Assembly (NCBI GenBank): GCA_963691815.1
Contig: OY829665.1
Location: forward strand, 26,629,906 to 26,693,905
Source of the DNA: Echiichthys vipera
Lineage: Eukaryota > Chordata > Actinopteri > Perciformes > Trachinidae
Length of the DNA stretch: 64,000 nt
Direction of reading: 5' to 3'
Each line of letters begins with the position of its first letter. The stretch's first letter is position 1. Positions 22,583-33,129 of this stretch are shown in pieces. Under the pieces are notes generated by a model. The model had not been told where the DNA came from. It made no database searches and saw nothing but the letters and a program-made list of their open reading frames with translations. The position numbers and the translations under genes were made by a program.

Positions 22583-23035
22583 ATGTCTCACTGTATCGCA
22601 GCTGTTGTTACTGCTACTCATCATTGATCATATTTACCACCATAATTGTTATTATCATTGTCATATTCTGTCACCCTGGCTGTGCTTGTTTCTTACTATT
22701 CTGCTATATTAACTGCCATTACATATAAGTCCCATTCACAATACTATAGATATTATTATAGTTACTGTTGCTTTTGTGGTTGCTTGCATCTCTGGGACTG
22801 TCTCTGTCTGACTGCCTTTGTCTCTCTCTGTCCATCTGTCTGTCTTTTCTCTCTCTCTTTCTCCTTTTCTTCCTCCCTAACCGGTGTAGACAGATGTCCG
22901 TCCTCCATAGAGCTAGGTCTGTCCGATGTTCCTGCCAGGTTTTCGTTGCCACTGTGCTCAAAGGGGGAATTGTTGGGTCTATGTAAATCATAAAAAAGTC
23001 ATAAAGGGTAGTCTATACCTACCATTTAATTAAAT
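22583..23035 (+). mobile_element. L2-type LINE 3' UTR, right piece
   Basis: Matches 60125-60560: ATCATTGATCATATTTACCA, the ACTATAGATATTATTATAGT stretch, the TCTCTCTGTCCATCTGTCTG tract, the CCGTCCTCCATAGAG block and TTGTTGGGTCTATGTAAATC. It continues the copy that begins at 16826. The typical TTGAATTG tail is missing. Confidence 0.8.
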
Positions 23036-23809
<774 letters not shown>

Positions 23810-23888
23810 GACTTGTGTTGGCATTAGCAAACAAATCGGTGAGTTATCCCCAAATAAATTTAAGTCAAAAGCAACTGGACTTGGTTGT

Positions 23889-23940
23889 TTGTCTTGGAAG
23901 ACGTTTCACCTTGCATCCAAGTGGCTTCATCAGCTCATTC
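23889..23940 (-). ncRNA. Hammerhead-ribozyme-like core in the PLE pseudo-LTR
   Basis: On the minus strand: CTGATGA (23933-23927), a hairpin with CACTT pairing to AAGGTG across a GGATGC loop, then GAAA (23907-23904) and a GTCTTCCAAGAC-type stem. CUGANGA and GAAA around stem II are the conserved core of hammerhead ribozymes, which are reported in PLE pseudo-LTRs. A clear NUH cleavage triplet paired in stem III could not be placed by eye, so activity is not claimed. Confidence 0.45.
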
Positions 23941-24778
23941 ACACATCTGACCAGGCGGGGACTGGTCCAAATATCTGGTGTGAAGATCCAGGTTTTTAAC
24001 CTCAAGTTAGGGCGTTTATGAGGTCGATGATGTCACTGAAACCCTTTGTGCTCCAAGTGTCAACGACCGTCATCGGAGTGACAGTCGTTGTTGGGAAGTT
24101 GGTTTCGACTTTGTTAGTGCTCTACTGGGTTTTAACAACAGTCGTTGGAGTCACAGGAGGACATTTTTGAACAGCTGTTCTTTGAGGTTAGATTGTTGAA
24201 TCCCCTGGGCCCAGTATTTCAAACGTGATCTGACAGGATTATCCTGGTCGGATTGGATTAAATCTAGATCTGATCTGAAAACTGGGTATTTCAACACAGA
24301 TCAGGAGAATCCTGATCCTGAAGATCAGGGTTTCAGCTCTGGTAATCCAATCCTCCCCTGAATCCAGATAAAAGGCTGATTTGGGTATTTCAAAAGTTAA
24401 GTCAGATATCTGGATCAACTTGATACCAAAATTTCAGGATCATTTGAATCCCACCTCAGAGGTGGATTTGACTTGGATTGACAAACTCTCAGCGCATACT
24501 TCTCCTAGATATTGTTACTCAAGATGTTTGTTACACTTAAGTGTTAGTGTTGTACTTCTAACAAGTAATTTAAGTAATATCAAAAAATGTAAAGCATAGT
24601 AAAATTTTTGACCACACTGTAAAACTGCTGTAAATAAAATTACAATTATTTCTCAAATTCTAGTTCACCAAACATTGTAACTTGCATGTACCAAAACAGA
24701 GAAAGACAAAGGAATGCAGGGTCCAAACAAAGTTTTATTCCAACAAAAAATAATGTGACCACTAAGGACCATGCTATT

Positions 24779-24998
24779 TCAAATGTCAAGCTGTTTCTCT
24801 AACAGCTTGATTGTTAATTCTGTCTCTTTTTGCTGAAGCAGCGTCAGCTTAATTTGCCGTTTGGCCAGTTCAGTCTGTTTGACTGCCCTTTCGGTCTCCA
24901 TTTTGAGGAGCCTCTCATAGGCTTCCTCATCCCCGGCATGCCTCTTCCGTCGCCGTCGCTCTGGCGCTGGCGCTGGCTCTGGCCCCCGTGCCTGATGT
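24779..24998 (-). pseudogene. C-terminal coiled-coil fragment of a Myb/SANT-like Harbinger protein
   Basis: The minus frame reads a proline- and arginine-rich hinge (ERRRRKRHAGDEEAYERLLK), then about 50 residues of charged helix ending at a stop (ETERAVKQTELAKRQIKLTL, QQKETELTIKLLEKQL). An EEAYERLL-like start followed by a Glu/Lys/Leu coiled coil is typical of the C-terminus of Myb/SANT-like proteins encoded by PIF-Harbinger elements. The N-terminal DNA-binding part is missing, replaced upstream by a repeat tail at about 25001-25085. Confidence 0.5.
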
Positions 24999-25000
24999 GG

Positions 25001-25085
25001 TAGATAGATAAGTTTATTGGTCACATGCAAAGCTAAAACCAAGGTTTAAAAACAGTGTAGTGAAATGCAAAAAAAAACAAGCTCT
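25001..25085 (-). repeat. LINE/SINE 3' tail fragment
   Basis: In reverse this reads GCATTTCACTACACTG ... TTTGCATGTGACCAATAAAC with a TTATCTATCTA end, the pattern of a retroposon 3' tail. It abuts the coiled-coil frame and so breaks that protein. Confidence 0.5.
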
Positions 25086-26447
25086 CACCAATGTTGGAGA
25101 GGAATTAGGATGAAGAAATGTTTCTAATTGTGTCACTGACCAATACCATGAAAGTAATGCCATTACAAATTTAAGCAGTTTCAAGCACTTTATTCAAACT
25201 CCAATTACTTGAAAGTCTTAAATGTATCAATACAATTAAAGCATTTTCAAGGATTTCCAGCACTCACCCTGTTGTAGCTGAGTGGTCCATGGCTGTGAGT
25301 GGACTCTGAAGGTAGAAGGTGTATGAGTATCTTAATCCACAATCCCAAATTGTGTTTATGTAGCCTACACAAAAACATGATATCATCACCAGCATTAGGC
25401 TACTGTAGCATTCTGAACCTTCTGAACAAACCTTGTAGTTAATACTCAAACTGTGTTGCGTTGTGTTTTCTAAGCACTGAGCAGGTCTGTACACAATGCA
25501 GCCTGCTTATACTGTAAATCTGCCGTGTTGCAAATGACGTGACGCTAATGATAGCCGCTAATGATAGCCGGCTAGCTGCTTAACACACAAGTCAATGGAG
25601 CCGCGTTAGCTCCCGTTAGCACGGCCGCGTCTCAATTAGAGATCGCCAGGGCCTGCTTTTAATAAGGTGACAATTCAAATAGTTGGCTTGCATGATGTGT
25701 TGGTTGCCGTTCGTATGGTATTAAAACCGCTACACAATAGACGACGGTTAACTTACACTTTTGACGTGAAAGTCGGCTCTCTGCTACTCCTTTCATGAAG
25801 TAGTCCACCATGTTTCAGATCCCGGAGGCGGAGACTTGAGATTGGGAAATCCGTATCCGGCCAGGTAGGGATCACAGTGATCCACCCTGCCTGTGTTTTG
25901 AAATACTCAGATAAAGTCAGCAGGATCACCGTGATCCATGACTGAGAAAAGGAGGATTTCATTATCCGGATTATTCTGATCCAGATTACAAATTTTGAAA
26001 TACTGGGCCCTGGGCAGGGATGAAAGGGCAGGATTGTAAATTGGAGATAAGTGGTGTCACAGACCTCCTCCTCTGTTTAGGGATGGTATCTCTACTATTA
26101 AATAGATGCTTTATTTTACTCCTCTTTCAAACCGTCTTCTCTGTCCAGGATGTGGACATTGTTGTCCTTCTCCTTGAGTTGTAAGTGGACAGCAGAGTCC
26201 AGGCCTGAGGAATTAGCTCTCCTGTGTTGGGCCAAGCGTTTATGCAGTGATTGTTTTGTTTCTCCAATGTAGAGATCTGTGCAACCCTCGTTGCATTGGA
26301 CAGCATAAACCAGATTGCTTTTGTGGGTGTGTGATGTTCTGTCCTTGGGATGTACTAGTCTCTGTCTGAGTGTGTTACTGGGTTTAAATTACACAGGGAT
26401 GCAGTTTCTGTTGAAGATCCTTCTGAGTTTCTCTGATACCCCAGCCC

Positions 26448-26614
26448 ATACCCCATACCCCTATCCGAGTTTGGCACATTTTGCTGCATCCACTCTACGC
26501 ATCTCACCACCCCCCTTGCACTTTTGTGGTTTATCCATTTCCACAGACAGTAAAACACTCACTTCCCTACAACTCCAAATTATTTATAATATACTTTTTT
26601 AAAATTAAATTATG
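26448..26614. other. No gene recognised (short)
   Basis: A short stretch between the PLE fragment and the L2 3' UTR, with CCCATACCCC-type low complexity at its start. Confidence 0.4.
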
Positions 26615-27308
26615 ACAGCCATGGCCCAAAAATGTGAGTCGGCCCATCAGGCATTGCCTGGTATGCCGATGGCTTGTCCATGCCTGGCTGATCTTGGTGG
26701 TGCCTGCAGCCGTGATCCTGCGTGACACTTACTGCTGCTATTATTACTTTTACTCATATAAACTATTAGTTTTATAAATCATAATTTGTAGCCATAAAAA
26801 CATCATCAGTTATATATCTCATTGTATCACAGCTGTTCTTACAACTACTCATCATTGATCATATTTACCACCATAATTATTATCATTGTCATATTCTATC
26901 ACCTTAGCTGTGCTTGTTTCTACTATTCTACTATATTAACTGTCATACCATATAAGTCATATTCACATTACTATAGATATTATTATAGTTACTGTTACTT
27001 TTATGGTTGCTTGCATCTGTGGAAGTGTGTCTCTGTCTGTCTGTCTTCGTCTTTCTCCGTCCATCTGTCTGTCTTTTCTCTCTTTCTCTCTCCTTTTCTT
27101 CCTCCCCAACCGGTCAAGACAGATGTCCATGCTCCATAGAGATGGGTCTGTTCCATGTTCCTGCCTGTTAAAGGTAAGGTTTTCGTTCCCACTGTGTGCA
27201 CAAGATGCTGTTGCTGCTCATGGGGGAATTGTTGGGTCTCTGTAAATCATGAATAAGTCAGAGTGTGGTCTTTACCTATACTCTTTATGTAAAGTGTCTT
27301 GAGATCAC

Positions 27309-28007
27309 TGTCATGATTACATCAGGGCAGCCCTCCTCTCCTTTTTAGTCTCTGTGTTTTTGTCTCCCACTGTCAGTGTTTTCCTGTATGTGCTGCCCTT
27401 TCTGTGTTTCCCTGTTGTGAGCTGGTTTTCCCGCTAGTTTGATCCAGGTGTTTGTCGTTGGCACTAATCACCTGCCTCCCTGTATATTAAGCCGGCCCTG
27501 AGTTCGGGGCCGGATCATTATACGAGATACTCCAGATGCCTCAGCAGCAGGAGCGATAGCGTGTAGCAGGGCTGGCTTCATCCTTGTGTTGATGTTTTTC
27601 CTCTCACTCCTCTGTGGACCTATTTGTGACTGTTCCTTGTGTTTGTAAATAGAGTGAAAATTAAATTTCCCCATTGCTGGACAAATAAAGGAATTCTTCT
27701 TCTTCTTCTTCTTTTGCCCCATTGCCCATTTCCCTGTCGACCTGTGACTGTTCCTAGTGTTTTGTTGTTCCAGTTGCCCGTTGTCCTGCCTGCCAGCCTG
27801 CTTGCCTACCTGCCAGCCTGTATCCCAGCGAACACCCCCTCCTGTGCTCATTCCCCGTGACCAGTTTTTCCCAGTCCTCTCTGTGTTTTCCCCTTGTTCT
27901 CTGTGCACCCTTTGTGTCATGTAAGTTCACTAAATCTGTAAAAACTGACTCCCGAGTTTGTGTCTGCATTTGGGTCCAATGTGTTTTCCTCATCACCGTC
28001 CGTGACA
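27309..28007 (+). mobile_element. Gypsy-type solo LTR-like insertion
   Basis: The 699-bp insert starts TGTCATGATT and ends CCGTGACA, giving TGTCA/TGACA inverted ends as in many fish Ty3/gypsy LTRs. Inside are a TATATTAA near 27482, repeated CTGCCTGCC-type pyrimidine-rich tracts and a SINE-like 3' tail with (TTC)n at about 27650-27713. A clear target duplication was not found; an ATGATT repeat at both sides offers an alternative boundary. Confidence 0.55.
27650..27713 (+). repeat. SINE 3' tail fragment
   Basis: AGTGAAAATTAAATTTCCCC ... AATAAAGGAATTC followed by (TTC)n matches the 3' end of the SINE at 11045-11103. The tRNA-like head is absent. Confidence 0.65.
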
Positions 28008-28172
28008 ATTTTTTTATGATTTGGCACTATAAATAAAAATTTAATTCAAATTAAATTGATTTGAATTGCATCAAATTAAATTGAAATTTGACAAAAAAGT
28101 CTTTAATGAGGCTGGAAAAATCCAGTTTGCTCAGAATGTCACGTTCGATGGACATCAGTGACAGGTGGTTCA

Positions 28173-28379
28173 GTCTCATCTCATCTCATCTCATCTTCAT
28201 CCGCTTATCCGGGGTCGGGTCGCGGGGGCAGCAGCTTTAGCAGGGGACCCCAAACTTCCCTTTCCCGGGCCACATTAACCAGCTCTAACTGGGGGATCCC
28301 AAGGCGTTCCCAGGCCAGCGTGGAGATATAATCTCTCCACCTAGTCCTGGGTCTTCCCCGAGGCCTCCTCCCAGCTTGA
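28173..28379 (-). mobile_element. RTE/Rex3-like LINE, short 3' fragment
   Basis: Starts with a (CTCAT)n tail and reads, in reverse, the C-terminal coding end RPRGRPRTRWRDYIS, LAWERLGIPQLELVNVARER and VWGPLLKLLPPRPDPG. Only about 200 bases remain. Its GGGCCACATTAACCAGC segment shows the unoccupied insertion site for the LTR-like insert at 17027. Confidence 0.9.
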
Positions 28380-28811
28380 CCAGAACGCTGTGGATTCACC
28401 CATTGTGGATCAGAACACTGTAGTTTCCTTCCTCTTATAAATTGCAACAGTGGTTGGGTTTGTGCCATCACTTAACATTTGCAGTGACTCTTGAATTCTG
28501 GCATAGTTCAGTGCTTTTAGTGTCTAAAAGACAATGGCCCTCATTTATCAATCGAACGTACGGCAGAAAAACGTGCGTACGACCATTTCCTGGCAAACTT
28601 CGGCATTTATCAATTTGGACGTGAGCAGGAGCTACGATCAAATCTCACGTCTGGTCTGAGGTCGTGTACGCAAATTTCAGCCTGTGTATTTGCGGTGCAC
28701 CACAGCAAAATCTTGCTGAAAATAATGAACAAACCTCAGCTGTCATTAAGAATAAACAGTCACATATTAGGAACAGATCAAAACGGAATCTTAAAACAAA
28801 TAAAAAAAATA

Positions 28812-29007
28812 AAAATTGTTGGAGCAATTGATTGTACTCATGTGCGTCTGAAGGCACCATCCATGAATGATTACACATTCATCAATCGCAAAAACTACCA
28901 CTCGATAAATGTCCAGGTGATTTGTGATGCCAAGCTATCGCTGTTAAAGGTGGTGGCCAGGTGGCCAGGGTACACACACGATTCTTTTATATTTCAAAAC
29001 AGCTCGG
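28812..29007 (+). pseudogene. HARBI1-like transposase, catalytic N-part
   Basis: The frame reads KIVGAIDCTHVRLKAPSMND, then NRKNYHSINVQVICDAKLSL and RWPGYTHDSFIFQNS: the first catalytic aspartate (AIDCTH) and the second (THDS) of the DDE_4 transposase fold. It would cut and join the element's ends. The frame is cut at about 29008 by a 55-base LINE tail. The third catalytic residue lies in the next fragment, and the N-terminal domain is missing or unrecognised. Confidence 0.8.
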
Positions 29008-29064
29008 CTCCAGCCCCCCGCGACCCCGACAGGGACAAGCGGTTGAAGATGTATGAATGAAAAG
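29008..29064 (+). mobile_element. RTE-type LINE tail inserted in the transposase
   Basis: CCCCCGCGACCCCGACAGGG followed by ACAAGCGGTTGAAGATG and ATGAATGA matches the last bases and tail of the RTE family (compare 4070-4120). Only the tail landed here, an extreme 5' truncation that disrupts the HARBI1-like frame. Confidence 0.65.
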
Positions 29065-29163
29065 GAAAGCGCACTGCAGAGCCAAAGTCATCTTCTCGGT
29101 TAGTGGCTACCCTTGATAAATTGCATTAAATCAAACAAGGTATCAGATGATTAACATCTTGGT

Positions 29164-29400
29164 ATGGTTCTTCTAGGTGACAAAGGTTATTCCCTAACAG
29201 AATACCTAATAACCCCGCTGGCAAACCCCACTACAGAGCAGGAGCGCAGGTTCAGCAGCGCGCACACACGCACCACATTGGAGCGCTGCTTCGGGTTGAC
29301 TGCCTCCGTTATTCTTTTCCATACAGCGTTTTTATGGGCCACTTTTATTCCACTCTTAAGATTGCCAAAAAGCACATCTTTATTTTGCTCCATCTCGGAT
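29164..29400 (+). pseudogene. HARBI1-like transposase, C-part
   Basis: LLGDKGYSLTEYLITPLANP and AHTRTTLERCFG correspond to the C-terminal block of HARBI1-like transposases; the glutamate of LERCFG fits the third catalytic residue. Beyond CFG the frame is shifted and the remaining residues are not family-like. Part of the protein between this and the first fragment is deleted. Confidence 0.75.
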
Positions 29401-29901
29401 GTCAGGATGCCAATCTGTGTGTCGGAAAAGTTTCTTTTCTAACCAGTGTTTCTTCTCTCCGTGTTTGACCTCAGTGGGCGAGGCCTCCGAAACAGGAATA
29501 TTTAAGGGCGTAACATGTTAATGACGATCGAATTCAGTCGCCGCATTTATCAAGGCCCGCTCATTCATACGCTGAGATTGGTCAGATACGAATGTTTCAT
29601 AAATCACACGTGGGTCCTTTCCTACGACCAATTCTGCGCTCAGATCTGCGCCCGTTTTCACGCAAGATTGATAAATGAGGGCCAATGTCTCTATTCTGTG
29701 GTTGTCATTCGGCTGTAAAACCGCTGTATTTGACTTCCAGTTTGGCTGAGATGAAGTAGACATGGGTCGAGTCTTGCTCCCACAACTTTGGATAATTTCC
29801 AGTTTCAGGAGCCAGAAAGTCCCTACAAATAGTAATATTTGTCTTGTTTGACGGATGAAATATGCCAAAGCATTCGACCAGACAGACTGTAAAAGACCAG
29901 C

Positions 29902-30339
29902 TTGGAGCAGCATCGCACAGCCCTCTCCACCGAGTTTAAAGTCCTCTCTGTCGATCTCAAAGCCTCCATTTCAATGCTTGAAGCAAAGCTGGACCATGTC
30001 CACACCGCAGTGTCCGACCACGCTCAGAAGATAGGCTCCCTCGAGGTAAATGCAAATCTACAAGATGAGCGTCTGCTAAACCTGGAGGCCTCCTGTGCCA
30101 CGCTAACAGAGAGCAACGCTAAGCTGCTGGCTAAAGTCAGCGAACTGGAGTCCTGCAGCAGGCCCAGTAATATCCGTGTGATTGGAATGCCTGAGGCAGG
30201 GGCCGTCATCATCAGGCTGCACAGATACCAGGTGAAGGACAAAATCATACACGAGACCCGCGCCAGGAGAGAGAAACTACAATACAGAGCCTCTCCCATC
30301 GGCATCTACGAGGACTACACACCGAAGGTTGTGGCATAA
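29902..30339 (+). pseudogene. L1-type ORF1 (coiled coil, RRM start, C-terminal domain)
   Basis: About 90 residues of heptad-rich helix (leucines in VLSVDLKASISMLEAKLDHV and in LQDERLLNLEASCATLTESN) are followed by RPSNIRVIGMPE, the start of the RNA-recognition fold of L1 ORF1 proteins, and later by VKDKIIHETRARREKLQYR and IYEDYTPKV, the C-terminal domain. The RRM middle is deleted between MPE and AGAV. ORF1 proteins bind LINE RNA as trimers in the ribonucleoprotein. Confidence 0.8.
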
Positions 30340-30919
30340 CGGCAGGAATACCGAGAGGTGATGTGGGAGCTGCTGTTCCCCTGCCAGGCTTGTCATCACG
30401 ATGAAGGACGGAGGGAGGAAGGCTCTCTACGGTCACTGAGGCGAAAGCCTTCATAACATCCACCCGCATGGAGGAGACCCGATGACCGCAGAGAGCTTCT
30501 GATTTCACCACAGACGAGCCACTGTCATGTTATCTAGATAACCATGAGTCTGTCTGTTGCTTACTGTATAGCTGGGCTTTAACAGCCCCGGACTGGCCGG
30601 AGTTTGTTTTTAGACCGCAGCATTAATAGTTAAAGTCCTGACGGGCTGCTGATATTCTGTCTGTTAAGGAGTTTTGAACAGAAATTGCTAAATGGACATC
30701 TTAAGATACTAAGGACATGTTGACTTTAGAGCCAGTGTTTTCTGATATTTTTTGAATTCCTCTTTTTTTTATTTTTCTTTCTGTGTCTGCTTACACTATT
30801 ATGTGAATTCAGATCATCTTTAATCAGTCTCCGTGCCAAGCACCTAAAGCTTTTTCACATGTGGATTTCAGTTCATTATTATATATTTTCTTCACAGCTT
30901 TATTTTATTTCGTTTTGGA

Positions 30920-30985
30920 TGTTTATCAGTTTCAGAATCAGAAATACTTTAATAAGCCCAGGGGGAAATTATTTAATCACCCACC
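30920..30985 (-). repeat. Rex1-type LINE 3' tail
   Basis: TTTCAGAATCAGAAATACTT followed by TAATAAGCCCAGGGGGAAATTA is a Rex1-type 3' end in reverse (compare 32209-32250 and 51890-51960). No coding part is attached. Confidence 0.55.
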
Positions 30986-31012
30986 GCTATAGGGTTATCT
31001 GAATTATTCTTG

Positions 31013-31322
31013 TTCACTGTTTGGAGAAAGAGAGAAAAGACGGACAGATGGACTGAGAGAGACAAAGACAGACACAAAGACAGAGACAGACACACTTCCA
31101 GTAACTATAATAATATCTATAGTAATGTGAATATGATTTATATGTTATGGCTGTTAATACAGCAGAATAGTAGAAACAAGCACAGCTAAGGTTATAAATT
31201 ATAATAGTAGCAGGAAGCGTCATGCAGGACCACGGCAGCAGGCACCACCACGATCAGCAGAGACCTGCGAGACGACAAAGCACAAACAACTCAGGGGAAG
31301 AAGTTGAATTAGTAACATGCAT
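31013..31322 (-). mobile_element. L2-type LINE 3' UTR fragment
   Basis: The reverse complement of 59970-60340: GAGACCTGCGAGACGACAAAGCAC at the right end and GGACAGATGGACTGAGAGAG, ACTATAATAATATCTATAGT on the left. No ORF2 sequence. Confidence 0.75.
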
Positions 31323-31633
31323 TGAAATATATATATATTTATATTTTTTTACTATTGTTCTCATGTGACTCAAACACTGTTAGTTAAGGGAGGAGACCCT
31401 GGAAGCTCAGTTTCCCTGTTAGTTGAGAGCTGGAGAGCTCAGAAAGGTTTTTTTCTATGGGAGCAGCCCTCAGATTGGTCACAGTTGTTTTTAGTTCAGT
31501 TTTCTTTTATGTTGTTTTGTCCTGTTTTATGTGTATCTGTTTTACCCTTCCTCCCCACTCCCTTCCTCCACTACTACAGAACACTTTGGGTCATGCAGTA
31601 CCATTCTAACTTATCATTGTTCCTAAGGCTAAT

Positions 31634-32150
31634 GCTGATCTCCTGGAATACTAAGGGAATGAAAAACGTGATCAAAATCAGTCCTGACACAGTTAAAGCA
31701 AATTAAGGAGGATGTGATGTCCCCGCAGGAAACATCTCAAATTACCATCTCACGTATTAAGAGGGTGTGGATGAGACACTTATTTCATTCCAAATTTACA
31801 GAAAGAGTTAGAAGGCAACTATCATCTTTCATAAAAGGGTTCTGTTTGAGCCAAAAAATCCTAGATACTGACAGGTGTTATGTCATAGTTTTGGGCACAC
31901 TTCAGAACACAGCAGTGTTCTTAGTTTCAGTTTATGCACCCACCTGGGAAGATGAACAGTTTTAACAAGGCTATTTGCAGAAATCCCAAACGCTGACAGT
32001 CACAACATTATCACACAGCGACTTCAACCTGGTGGATGTGACTCTTGAAAGATCTTCTCCCACAAATATTACACTATCCAAATCAGCGCACACACGCAAC
32101 ATACAAAACATATACATCACAGTTGATGTCAGAATTTCCAATCCTTGAAA
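31634..32150 (+). pseudogene. L1-type endonuclease domain
   Basis: The frames give ISWNTKGMKNVIK (N-terminal strand), then a CYVIVLGTLQNTAVFLVSVY block with APTWEDEQF, and SHSDFNLVDVTLERS (the SDFN strand). The usual QETH segment is altered and frames shift at about 31705, 31740 and 31965. The APE-type enzyme nicks target DNA in active LINEs; this one is dead. Confidence 0.7.
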
Positions 32151-32204
32151 GTTTTAGAAATCCCCATGGTAAAGCTTTCTCCTTTTTTCCCATGTACATC
32201 ACAC

Positions 32205-33125
32205 ATTAATCAGAATCAGAATAAGAATTAGAATCAGAAATACTTCAATAATTATTTTCGTTAAAAAAACTCCAGATATACAAACAACAAATATTATACA
32301 GACTAAACATATATTAGAAAAAATTAATATTTACAGTAGTAAATATATACAATATCAAAGATTGTCTGTGGTTAAGTCTGAATTACAGAAAGGAGGTGAC
32401 AGACTCTCCAAGGGATGCCTTGTATAGTTTAATGACCACGGGCAGGAAAGATTTCCTGTGGTGCTCCCTGGTGCATCTGGCTGGAAGAGTCTTCTGCTGA
32501 AAGTGCTCCTTGCTGGGCCAGTGTGTCATAGAGAGGGTGGGAGACATTGTCCAGGATAGACCCGAGCCTGGACAGCATCCTCCTCTCTGCCAAGGTCGTC
32601 AGGATGTCCACTCCCCCCCCACAACATCACAGCGAAGAAGATCGCACTGGCCACAACAGACTCACAACACAGCCTCAGCATCGTCCAGCACATGTTAAAG
32701 GACCTCAGCCTCCTCAGGAAGAAGAGTCTACTTTGGCCCTTTTTGTAGACAGCCTCTATGTTTTAGTCCATTTCAACTTATTAGTGAAGTACACCCCCAG
32801 ATACTTATACTCCTCTACTGTGTCCACAGGGACCCCCTGAATGGAAACAGGGGTCACATGTGTTTTTACCCTCTTCAGATCCACTACAAGCTCCTTTGTT
32901 TTAGTCACGTTGAGCTGCAGATGATTCAGCTCACTCCTAGTGACAAAGTTGCCCACAACAGTCCTGTATTCACTTTCATCCTCCTTTTGCGATGCAGTCA
33001 ACTATTGCTGAGTCACCAGAAAACTTTTGAAGGTGGCAGGACTCAGTGCAGTAGTTAAAGTCTGAGGTGAAGAGGGTGAAGATAAAGGGAGAGAGGACAG
33101 TCCAATGTGGCGCACCAGTGTTGCT
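32205..33125 (-). mobile_element. Rex1/Babar-like LINE, RT thumb and 3' UTR fragment
   Basis: On the minus strand the 32756-33001 frame reads LNHLQLNVTKTKELVVDLKR and YKYLGVYFTNKLKWTKT, the RT thumb block shared with other Rex1 copies here. Downstream the C-terminal region (LPARCTREHHRKSFLPVVI, about 32420-32490) and a 3' UTR with AGAATCAGAAATACTTCAAT follow. It interrupts the Tx1/L1 element. Confidence 0.75.
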
Positions 33126-33129
33126 GACC

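Larger units (their letters stand above)
24208..26009 (-). mobile_element. PIF-Harbinger-like non-autonomous element with 3-bp target duplication
   Basis: The termini are GGCCCAGTATTTCAAA and its reverse complement TTTGAAATACTGGGCC, flanked by CTG on both sides (24205-24207 and 26010-26012). Subterminal regions on both sides carry many GGATC/GATCC and GTATTTCAA motifs. The insertion splits a PLE fragment, and the complete PLE copy shows the uninterrupted alignment. The 3-bp duplication and a coiled-coil fragment like that of Harbinger Myb/SANT proteins support PIF-Harbinger. No transposase is present. Confidence 0.7.
23810..26447 (-). mobile_element. Penelope-like element, 3' fragment, split by a Harbinger-like insert
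   Basis: The segments 23810-24204 and 26013-26447 are collinear with 36400-37180 of the PLE at 36376-39236: the pseudo-LTR block with AAAAGCAACTGGACTTGG and AGACGTTTCACC, the AACGACCGTC...AGTGACAGTCGT stretch, then a coding end (minus strand) with the AACCAGATTGCTTTTGTGGG block that encodes the region before the GIY-YIG endonuclease. It stops at GATACCCCAG where the complete copy continues. The intervening 1.8 kb is a DNA transposon. Confidence 0.8.
26615..28060 (+). mobile_element. L2-type LINE 3' UTR, split by an LTR-like insert
   Basis: From about 26690 the sequence follows the L2 3' UTR seen at 60030-60620 (GATCATATTTACCACCATAA, ACTATAGATATTATTATAGT, CATCTGTCTGTCTTTTCTCT, TTGTTGGGTCTCTGTAAATC) to about 27318. 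It resumes at 28008 with ATGATTTGGCACTATAAATA and an AT-rich (TTGAATT)-like tail. The stretch between is an LTR-like insertion. No ORF2 part remains, so it is 5'-truncated. Confidence 0.75.
28536..29683 (+). mobile_element. PIF-Harbinger DNA transposon with broken transposase
   Basis: Terminal inverted repeats GGCCCTCATTTATCAATC (28536) and its reverse complement (ending 29683), flanked by AAT on both sides (28533-28535 and 29684-29686), a 3-bp target duplication as in PIF-Harbinger elements. It carries two separated pieces of a HARBI1-like transposase in plus orientation. At 1,148 bp it is much shorter than autonomous members, which also encode a Myb/SANT-like protein, so it is an internally deleted copy. 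Confidence 0.85.

Noticed and set aside
27319..28015. Alternative insert limits using the ATGATT repeat as target duplication
   Set aside because: This would make the insert begin ACATCAGG and end in poly-T; the TGTCA/TGACA ends fit an LTR better, although the point is not settled.
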